Assembly: GCA_025642075.2 (NCBI GenBank)
Contig: JAODUO010000071.1
Span: 275,001 to 339,000, forward strand
Length of the DNA stretch: 64,000 bases
Direction: 5' to 3'
Source of the DNA: Ridgeia piscesae
Lineage: Eukaryota; Annelida; Polychaeta; Sabellida; Siboglinidae
Shown here: piece after piece, positions 11,225-64,000 of the stretch
Position numbering within the stretch: position 1 is the first letter of the stretch
Layout: the number at the start of each line of letters is the position of its first letter
Program-made: the position numbers and the translations under genes
Notes under the pieces: generated by a model
What the model saw: the letters and a program-made list of their open reading frames with translations, nothing else
Database searches by the model: none
What the model was told of the DNA's origin: nothing

Positions 11225-13988
11225 CCAATCGGAGACAAGCTGGTAGGGGCGGGGTGATAACAGCGGCGGCAGCATGGGTGCGTGACTTAAAGCGTAAAAA
11301 CGGTCACCTCGAATAGATTATTTATACATCGTGTATATGTGCATGTGTGTCACTCTATGCATGTGTATACGAGACAGCATTTTTAAGTTTATAATGTATG
11401 TAACGTTGAGCGACTGTAAGACATATGTATCAGATTTTGTACAAAAACTACAGAGAAAAACCTAAAAGAATAAAATGAGGACCATGTTTAGTTTGTAACC
11501 ATGATATATTCGCTGCTACCGAACGAATACTACGACAACAACAGGAAGTGCCGAGGGAGGTATCCCACAATGCTGGTCGTTAGTGGGTGACTTCCTGTGC
11601 GGTGTTAGCTTGTACATAATGATTTCGCACAGTGTTTATAAATGTGACTCGCCAACTTTTCGCCAACTTAGTGTGGCAAATGCTTCATTCTTGTTTTTTT
11701 TCGTTTCCTTCTACATTGGCATTTTATTTCAGTCTGTGCTGTTGGCAATAGTGGGTACTACTATATTAGCCAGCTAATAAAGTTTGCTTTGGACGGAAAC
11801 TATCAGCGATTAGTTCCTCTATGTGCGGCGGCCATGTTAATTAAACTTGTTTGGGACTATATCGATTGATGGTGTTTCTTGTTCCACAATATATTTTTCA
11901 TTAAACACACAGCATCTGCCGCCATTGAATGTTTGTAAATAGTCCCCCTGCTTTGCTTGTACTGTATAACTGTACCGTCGTCAATCCTGATTTGTTCTTG
12001 TGCTTTCTGTATGTCTTACAATTTTACTGATGTCATTACGTTATGTGTTCGTCCTGTCTATTCATTTTCTTACATGATATCATCGATAAGGTTTTGTTTG
12101 TATAGCTTCATATCACCTCCAAAGTTCCTATAGAAAGTGAAGCTTATTGGCTTCGTGTCTCTATCTTCATACATTAACCTGTGACGAAAGTAAGAAAGCC
12201 CATTTTAATAATCAATCAATGTGATTAGTTTATTTTGCTGTTACTTCAGTGTTTTTGTACCTGTACATAGCCTTACTTCTTATCGCTGCCGTTGGTTGTC
12301 ATTTCTGTACCAGTTTCGTTCCTGATTCGATTTTACCTGGCTGCATTCGATGTTTGTTGCCATTTTTCTGTCCTACTTTCGTGAACATTACCGGGTTGCT
12401 AATTTTATCTGGATTGATTTCTGTCATTGGTTTGTCTTCTGAGTTACCTGAAGTTAGTATAGATGTGGTTTGTAGTGTGCCACTTTGATGAAAATTCTAC
12501 CATTCTCCTACCATATGTCAATACAATAGTAATTGCTGTCAATGAAATAATGCCTATTTATTCAAAGCACCTGCGAAATTAATATCTTGCAGTAATCTAA
12601 CTGGTCTTAATCTGATTGTTGTGTTTTAACCATAGGTTCTATATTCTGTCAACATGTGTGCATTTACTGGTTTCTGATTAACATTTGGTATAATGACTAG
12701 TTTTGATGATGCAAACATTACACTGGGCAGCAAATGTTCACTTTGATGTGTTTTAATGAATGCTTTTGTGAATCACTGATGAATCAGTGTGGTGTTTAAT
12801 GTGTACAAATTGCTTATTCTGGCTTGACCGTGTTGTAATAGTTAGCTTGTTTTAACCATTTGAAGATGTATGTTTGCATGTCGACCTAATCCAGTTTTGT
12901 GGACAAACATTATTCACGTTGGTGTCTGCGACAAAACTGGTTCCTTCACCCGAGTAACGGCAACACTTGAGAGTACCCGAAGTAAAACATCAGACCTAGA
13001 GCACTGGCTGAAACATTCACCACCTCCAAACTTCAAATGTCAGTATCGCTGAACTACATTGCGAAACCCAGTATGTTTTACAAAATTTTTGAAAATAAGG
13101 TTACATAAAATATCAAAAAAAGAGGTTGTGTGGTTGGAACTAAATCTGCAGATATCCCCAGCATGAAATCGGAGTTTATCGCAGAAAGCGAAGCCGAAGG
13201 TGCCACGCTGTTTTCTGGTGCATAAACTGTTGTCACTGTCCATGTATATATACGTTTTGTTTCTCATTTTGTTGCTTGTTCACAAAAACCTGTCCTCGCA
13301 ACGACGTATCTTTTACTTTTAGAAAATGCCATGTTTCATGCACCAATTCTGTAGTGTGGCATTTATGACCCAGATACATAACCCCGAACAGAGTGGGGCA
13401 CTTATTATATTCAATAACCAGATTATGTTCATAATCGACAACCTGTAGTGAAAAAACGACTGTTATATAATAAAACTGAAAAACCAACTCTCGTGATTTC
13501 TTTGTCTTTATTATGCGCAATTAGTACGTAGCTAATTTAAAGTAGCATGCACACATTGTGTGTCAAAACATTATTTTGCTGTGTCAACAAATTCACTTTC
13601 GTGTATATATTTTTATGTCCATTTTTGCTGATATATGTTAATGATGTATGAATGGCTTGGTTACCAAAATGATGTATATTAACTTTCCCTTTAATGCGAT
13701 ATTCATAACTCTATACCACCTCAACATCTGAACCTCTGTCACTTATCAGTTTCTTTTAAAGATTAGGTGAAGATGCGATATCTGTCCAGCGTAACAAAAC
13801 CTTGTTGGTATGATCACTGGCATGAGTTATTTCTGGGAAAGTTGTGAATGAAGAGACAGAATTTGGCATCAATAAATAACAACCAGACCTAGCAGTAGGT
13901 TGATTCCTCACCAATGAGTCAGATTCCAACTAACTTTTCTATTCCTTTCTTCACCCCTGATGCTACTTTTTAATGAGCCCAAATCCAT
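11225..13988. other. BTG 3' UTR and intergenic region
   Basis: No confident gene. AATAAA signals at 11469-11474 and 11776-11781 are candidate polyadenylation signals for the BTG-like gene. A minus-strand frame following an acceptor-like CACTACAG (about 13440 down to 13233) is open for about 70 codons but resembles nothing I know and is not called. Confidence 0.45.
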
Positions 13989-14204
13989 CCTCGCATGTCA
14001 AGGGTTGCTGTGGCTGATTGTCAGTACTAGCTTTCTCTACCCGCCCTTTGAAAAACTCCTTTTAACGTCGGCCAATGAAATGAAATCGCCCATGAGCAGT
14101 GTGGTCAGCCTCTATACTATTATTTTATAGTTCGACTCCACTCAGTTTGCAGAGACGACCAGCCAGCGGTACAGTAGCAGCATAATGACCCTTGGTTTGC
14201 GAGG
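13989..14204. mobile_element. MITE-like repeat, family B, short copy
   Basis: About 216 bp with imperfect terminal inverted repeats. The left end reads CCTCGCATGTCAAGGGTTGC and the right end, reverse-complemented, reads CCTCGCAAACCAAGGGTCAT. It shares its ends and the internal CCAATGAAAT block with the longer copy at 4673-5069. No open frame of note. Confidence 0.55.
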
Positions 14205-14536
14205 ACACCTAAATGTTACTACCAATTCTAATTCCTTCCAAAATTATTTCATTATATTGATCAATTTCAGAATTGGAATAATGAAACATGCATACATTGT
14301 TTACAATAATTTAATATTCTTTAAAGACCTTTATATCAATTAGAATTTGGAAAATTACAATTTTTTTTTCAATAATCATAGAATAACTACTAAAAGTTTG
14401 GCGCCCCGATATGCAGGTGTACACACACATACACACACCACACACGATTGTATTTAGAATATTTTTTTCAAACTACTTTGTATGTTCAGATCCTTTCAAC
14501 AAAACCAAGCACCACAGATTAATTTTGTGTCACATC

Positions 14537-14542
14537 TTTATT
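14537..14542 (-). terminator. MRPL40 polyadenylation signal
   Basis: AATAAA on the minus strand, 73 bp beyond the MRPL40 stop codon. It is the first such hexamer downstream, so it is the likely cleavage and polyadenylation signal. Confidence 0.6.
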
Positions 14543-14614
14543 TATCTACATTTTTTATATAACAAAATCGTAGTGTCGTATACATCTGTAAACAGTCCAT
14601 GATTGCATCTTTGC

Positions 14615-17600
14615 CTATTTTAGCTTGAACTTGTATCCTTCTGGCAAGGGCACATAGAAACTTTTTGTCGTATCCACATATTCCCCATCCGGCACGTCAT
14701 AACCACTGATTGGAGGGGTGTTTACTGGGCCTTGTCTTTCAAATGGAATAAATTCGAGATCGATCTGAAAAAAATGACAACATTGCATTTCTAATGACAA
14801 CCAAATATATTCATGTTAATATATTTAACTTACAATTACAGGTACATGTGTGTGAATCTCATGCGTATTACTGTTAAAAAAGTACTTAACTAGATGTTAT
14901 CACTTAACATTTACAGTCAAAAATTCAATTTCATTACAAATCCATAATTGTACACAATGACTGAAAGTGAAGAAAAAAAATATAACAAAACAGTACAACT
15001 GTGGCCATATAAATAATATATATATATATATATATAGAGCAGCTTGTAAAAACTATATTTATAATGTGCTGAGCTGTATGCATAACTAATTCTTCTCCCT
15101 GGGCATCCATTATATGAATGCGTACATTTTAAGCAAAAATTATCAACTGAGGCCTTCTAAAGCAATAGCTGCCATGTAAACAAACTGAATCATTACGATA
15201 TAATACGATTTAAGAAACAACACTGTTTAAACATTAAATTTTGTGCAATATTATGTTATGACATGCAGTTTATTATGGACAAGATGAATTTATGATAAAA
15301 ACGTTTGGAATCAATCCCTTGAAGAGAGATGCCATGAAGATGAGGCTGGACAATATAGAGAGACTGCCGAAGAATCTTTATGGATGGAGACAACTCAGCG
15401 AGAGTGGAGAACAGATTATAAAATGCAACCCCATCATGCAAAGGATCGTGGGTAAGAATAATTGAAAACAGGCACAACTTTCGGCGCTCCTGACTCACCA
15501 GTATTGCCTGCTGATATAATTCCTCCGACTCGTTTCGGAGTTCCTGAAGCGCCACCTGCTGAGACAACATGGCAGTCTGGATAGTGTTCATCTCGTTCGC
15601 ATGCTGCTGGAGTTTGTAGCGAGTCCACTGCTTCATGAGCAAAGCCCTCGACTCGCTCTCCTCAAAGCTCAGTGGCTCCAGTTTCCGCACCCGCATACTG
15701 CAGAAAACATGGAAATTAATTCATTTCATGGCCACGGTAGGGTTGAATATGTTGTCATTGGTACCATTTAGAAGATGTTATAATAATACTTTTTTTCTAC
15801 AGTGCTAATTCACGCATGGCGGATCGATGCGCTGTACAAGGAATATAATAAATGTATTAATAAATATAAATTATATATTTTAATATAAATCAAATAAAAT
15901 TTTGGTTTTAAGATGTACACTAGTAAACCTTTGTATGTAAATTAATAAAAAATTAATTAAACACTTTTTTTAAAGATATATAGTACAGTGTACTAAACCT
16001 TTGAATGTAAATTATATAAATTAATATAAAATAAAAATATGTGCATGTAAATTATCTATACATTAATCTAAAACATAAACACTGATTAAAACATGTATAA
16101 CACTAAAAAGAAATTCCAGTGTCCGTCATTCCAAAACAATTTGAATTAATTGAAATGTTTAATAAAAAGATGTCTTTAAACACTTTCTAAACATAGATAA
16201 TGTCCGAGACGCACGAATGTTCACATGATTGGGAGTTAAGATCAATAATAAATTATAGATTAGCTCTAAGGATTAATTGTGGTTACACAAGGGTTCCGAT
16301 GATAACACAGTCAACCACCTTGCTGTGGTTAATTTGTTCCTGCTTCATTGTAACTATGACGAAAGAATAAATTATGTGTTTTGGAACACATCAGTACACT
16401 GTACGTTGGTGCATCATTCCATCAATTTTGGGTCGTGTTAGTTAACATCTGCTATCAAAATATAAATGAAATATATTGCCATGTCATGCCACCTAACGGT
16501 GGATGTATTGTGACCAAAAAACAGCCCACTGAACCAACTTTGTGTAAAGAATACTACTTAGTAATAGATTCAAACTTCACGACTGACATCCAATTTACTA
16601 CCGGGTAATCAACACCTTGACACCTAACCCAGAACCCAGCATTGGCTCCTGTCCAGTATTGTATAATCTTTAATATATGTACTATTACTTCCCAGGCACT
16701 TTCCGTTAAAACCATCATATTTACATTCCTTACTTACTCATGTGAGAAAACCTATCCAGCTTCGATCATGTTGAGTGACTTTATGTCCCTAAAGTCAATA
16801 TCAATATTGGGACTATGGCTTTTTCTGTAGCTACACCTACTTTTCAGAATATGCTTCCTTCTAGTGCTAGATCAGTTGAAAATACTGCTTAAAAACATTC
16901 TTTGACAACGTTGCCTATCCACCATAGCTCCCCAGTGTATCAATCTGTTGACAACTGGAAATATTTAGTAACCCTTAGACTGATGAACCCTTTTGCCTCT
17001 TAATTTGGTTTGCAAGGATTTAGGTGAAATAGAAGTTATCTAGGTGAAATAGAAGTTATTATTATGACCGTAAGGTAAATGTGCCAGTTATCAGCTATCG
17101 AACTATTTGTCTGAAAAATTCCAATAAAATGATACAAGAAAGAGTACAGCCACCTGGTGTCAAAGACAACATAAGTTATTCAATTCTACACGTATATGTC
17201 GACATCTCGTGAATAATACTGACATCTTGGTGACATCGTTGAGCTGTACAAATCCCAATCATTAACTGTCTGATAGCTAGCACATTTTTCCTATTCAGTA
17301 TTTCACCTTAATGTTTTCAGCATATTGCGATTCCCCTCAATCTCTTCGATTGGTTTTAACTTCCTTCCCTTTGCCTCAAGTTTACGGATGTTCTTTTCGA
17401 GACGTCGACGCTTCTTTGCATCTCTTTGTATGACAATTGTCATGTCAGCCTTCTTCTTCTTCTTCATTGGCTCAGCACTGAACAAACGAATCAACACATG
17501 CATTGTACAATTAGGAGTCTCCCCAAGTACAAAGTTATACATGAAACTTGGAAGAACCCTTAGCCATGTGAAGGTTGATATGTGACTTCCTCAATCATAC

Positions 17601-19353
17601 AAAACACATGCTATGAAGTTGCTACATTCATCATAGCAAATCTGACATTGTGTTTTTCGTTAAATGAACAAGTGCTTAATTGATACATAATTGGTTGATA
17701 TAAATTAAATACAAGTTTTCTAATACTGTTGTTGAAGTGTCTGAAAAAATTTCTATCTGGAATTAGCCAACGTGAAGAGACCAGTGTACCTGTCGTTTAG
17801 ACGGGTAAACCTGTTTTGGATGAGTAGTCATACAGCTGGACGGGAGGTAGATGGGTGTCTTCAAAATTCATAAATATTGCCAGTTATACTTTGAAAATGG
17901 GTGTCAAACTTGCGTTTGTAGTTTATTTTGGGTCATAAACATATCTTGACATGCTTATTTGTTGTGAGTTAACATGGCACGTGTTTACAAATGAACACTG
18001 GTTCATTTGGTCGACCTCAGCAGTATTGCCAAATGCCAATGATGTTTATTTTGAAACTGGACGTTTTATTTGTGGTGGCAACTTTTAAATTACAAACATT
18101 GTTACAAGCTCTATAAAGTAAGAAAACATAACTTGACAGGCAGTTTACCATCAACATATTTATTATATTTATGAACATTATATTAATAAATAAATAAAAA
18201 CCTGAGACACACATCAGGAGTGGAACAAACTGAGAGGAACCATCATTAAAAATAGCGCAGAGTAATGATAACAACGTATATAACATAGACACTTTATCAG
18301 ATGAGTGGGAAATTTGATGTCTTCTGGCTTTGGTTTTGTGAATTCAAAGAATCATTAATTAGAAAGATATGACAACTTACTTGAGCATATTTGTGGCCCT
18401 GAAAGCAAGTGGGCCACACTGTGTCATAAATCCTCGAGCTGAATGCCATCCTAGTGATAGTCTGAAAACAAATATATGACAATTTATCATTATTATCCAT
18501 GGATTAATATTCTTCAGTAAGTAATCAACTACACATCGCAATAGTATGATTGATTATGTAGGTAACCAGGCCTTGACATTACAGTGTTATATTCACTGCT
18601 CAGGGGAGCAAGTATATATGAATAGTTACTGGCACATACAAATAATTCTGACCTGAATTCGGTACAAATATGCTTTTTTGCAAGATTTGCAAGAAGTGAC
18701 AATTTGCAGTATTTGTAAAACTCTTATTTGTACATATTCCTTTCTGTCTGACCTGTACGGGAAGGGATGTAGAATGACATACGAACGCATCAAAAAAGGT
18801 AGTAAAAACCGTTTTTAAAATGCCTCAATAATTTAGGCCAGTTAAGTATAACGTTACCAGCTGGTATTGCTAGGATCAAGAGTCCATGATACCTAAAAAA
18901 TGTGCATCTGATTCTGAACACTGGTTGAGGCCAGTGACAGTGTGTAGACGCCAGCATAGCGACAACAAAGGTAGGAAGCCTAGTCCTAGACATGTAAAAC
19001 ATACATATGTTAGGAGACATGGTATTAATTTACTTTAAATGTGTGTAATGCGCCTATGAAACAGTGGGTTAGGTACTAGCTATTATATATTAGTAACAAT
19101 GAAAAAAGATCGCTCATGACAAGTCTGACAGCCACATATCCAATAGAAATCCATATTATCGCTCTCAAGGACACTCTGAAGAAGCCTCTTAAAACATTAT
19201 TTCAACAACATAAAGGCGATCGATACCGTATTAATATATAATCTACTCGAAGTACCTATATTCTATTCAACATTGTATTATAATTAAACGCAAAGTGACA
19301 ATTGGTGATTACCTTGAAAATTGTTTCAAGACCACTTCACCCAGGGACCCCAT
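14615..19353 (-). CDS. MRPL40: Mitochondrial ribosomal protein mL40 (MRPL40), 5 coding exons
   Basis: Structural protein of the mitochondrial large ribosomal subunit. Minus-strand coding exons in order: 19353-19313, 18461-18381, 17477-17307, 15697-15499 and 14764-14615 (stop at 14617-14615). All introns are GT-AG, phases agree, and the sum is 642 nt, giving 213 residues against 206 for the human protein. The N terminus (MGSLGEVVLKQFSR, then LGWHSARGFMTQCG) has the Arg/Ser-rich, acid-poor look of a mitochondrial presequence. Family landmarks follow in order: AEPMKKKKK (42-50), a basic helix ending RKLEAKGRKLKPIEE, LSFEESESRALLMKQWTRYK, and the C-terminal FIPFERQGPVNTPPI with GEYVDTTK. Exon 1 is the least secure: it rests on its phase match, its donor (AAG|gtaatc) and its position facing POLE. 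The gene is divergent from POLE. Confidence 0.92.
15012..15038. repeat. Short (TA)n microsatellite
   Basis: An AT-only dinucleotide run within the last MRPL40 intron. Confidence 0.8.
16735..16905 (+). mobile_element. CR1/L2-like LINE 3' fragment
   Basis: In an MRPL40 intron, opposite to the gene. The DNA is closely similar to 46245-46400: both contain CTATCCAGCTTCGATCAT and, further on, TGTCCCTAAAGTCAATATCAA. Conceptually this gives the 'VPKVNIN...AFSVAAPTL' end of a LINE reverse transcriptase, here broken by frameshifts. Confidence 0.6.
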
Positions 19354-19730
19354 GTTTCCCGGATGTAAAGGAAATTTTTCTTTTGGTGTTTTCGGAGGAT
19401 TAAGTATGTTGTTATGTGTGGTTCACTGGTTGCAATATTTTTAATTTATATAAGATAATGTCAATGACATAATTATATTATTGATGTAAACTGTCATAAG
19501 ATTAGATCACAGTATATAATTTTTATGTGTAAGAATAAGAATGTCATATGTTTTAATTGCTATTCCCCATACCCTAGTAACAGTCCGGAGACTGTTCGTA
19601 TTACGGATGTGCAGACGAGGAGAGTTCACGACCTTCCGGAAATTCGCGCCAAAACCAAACCAAAACATTTTTTGACGTTGGATGGATGCTAAAGAAGCCT
19701 TGCAAAACGGAAAATTAAAAGCCTACTGAC
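19354..19730. promoter_or_regulatory. Putative bidirectional MRPL40-POLE promoter
   Basis: The 377 bp between the two divergent start codons holds no coding sequence. A perfect E2F-type site, TTTTGGCGCGAA on the minus strand, lies at 19643-19654 (plus: TTCGCGCCAAAA), about 77 bp upstream of the POLE ATG. Directly beside it is an ETS-like palindromic CTTCCGGAAA at 19633-19642. A second ATCCGG element sits immediately upstream of the MRPL40 ATG. No TATA box is evident near either start. E2F control of replication genes is established; its action here is inferred. Confidence 0.65.
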
Positions 19731-63741
<44,011 letters not shown>

Positions 63742-64000
63742 GTAAGTTACATATTGTTGACCTTACACTAAGTGGTCATAATTGTACTGACCGTTTGTTT
63801 AATTGTCATGAGTGAAGTTCTTTTATGTATAGTAAATTTTAAACATCTGTGTCGTCTGAATACTTACAAACTTAAATATTAAGCAGGTTGCAATAACTTG
63901 CTATATCTGGCTGTATCTTGGCATTAAGGTCACACTACGATAATCCTCAATTCTGTACCAATAAAGTTAATTAATCCTTTGAATATGGTCACCTCTACAT

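Noticed and set aside
18790..19020. 76-codon minus-strand frame as a candidate first exon of MRPL40
   Set aside because: No donor in the correct phase; the ATG at 19353 has a good donor and the right phase.

Overview
This is a eukaryotic, metazoan window, most likely from a marine invertebrate. The evidence is spliced genes with GT-AG introns, AT-rich introns, long micro- and minisatellites, CR1/RTE-type LINE tails, tRNA-derived SINEs, MITEs and a hAT relic. The SINE types suggest, but do not prove, a mollusc or another lophotrochozoan. There is no prokaryotic organisation, CRISPR array or operon.

Layout. (1) Bases 1-1344 hold a GC-rich, apparently uninterrupted ankyrin-repeat frame that is open back to base 1, so it may begin outside the window. 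(2) Bases 1.35-8.9 kb are non-coding: a 217-bp TG microsatellite, a decayed LINE tail, a MITE, and a 1.54-kb internally deleted hAT transposon that keeps both terminal inverted repeats. (3) Bases 9045-11224 (+) encode a two-exon BTG/Tob anti-proliferative protein closest to BTG3/4. (4) Bases 14615-19353 (-) encode mitochondrial ribosomal protein mL40 (MRPL40) in five coding exons. (5) From 19731 to the window end (+) runs POLE, the catalytic subunit of DNA polymerase epsilon. I could place 47 exons. Their lengths sum to 6012 nt (2004 codons) with every splice phase consistent. The gene continues beyond base 63741 and its C-terminal zinc-binding region is not in the window.

MRPL40 and POLE are divergent, with start codons 377 bp apart. 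The gap contains a perfect E2F-type site and an ETS-like site, so it is a likely bidirectional promoter linking a replication gene to a mitochondrial translation gene.

The POLE introns are crowded with repeats: an 18-bp minisatellite of about 4.6 kb (intron 37), a 21-bp minisatellite of about 2.1 kb whose unit contains a perfect 12-bp palindrome (intron 43), 28-, 31-, 44- and ~57-bp tandem repeats, a TTGG tract, a purine tract, two copies of one TA-flanked MITE, several SINEs, and an RTE-like insertion with a visible 16-bp target duplication. Intron 23 appears to use a GC-AG splice pair. I found no sign of a new multi-gene system. The notable content is the complete domain inventory of POLE within the window, its shared promoter and the repeat load of its introns.
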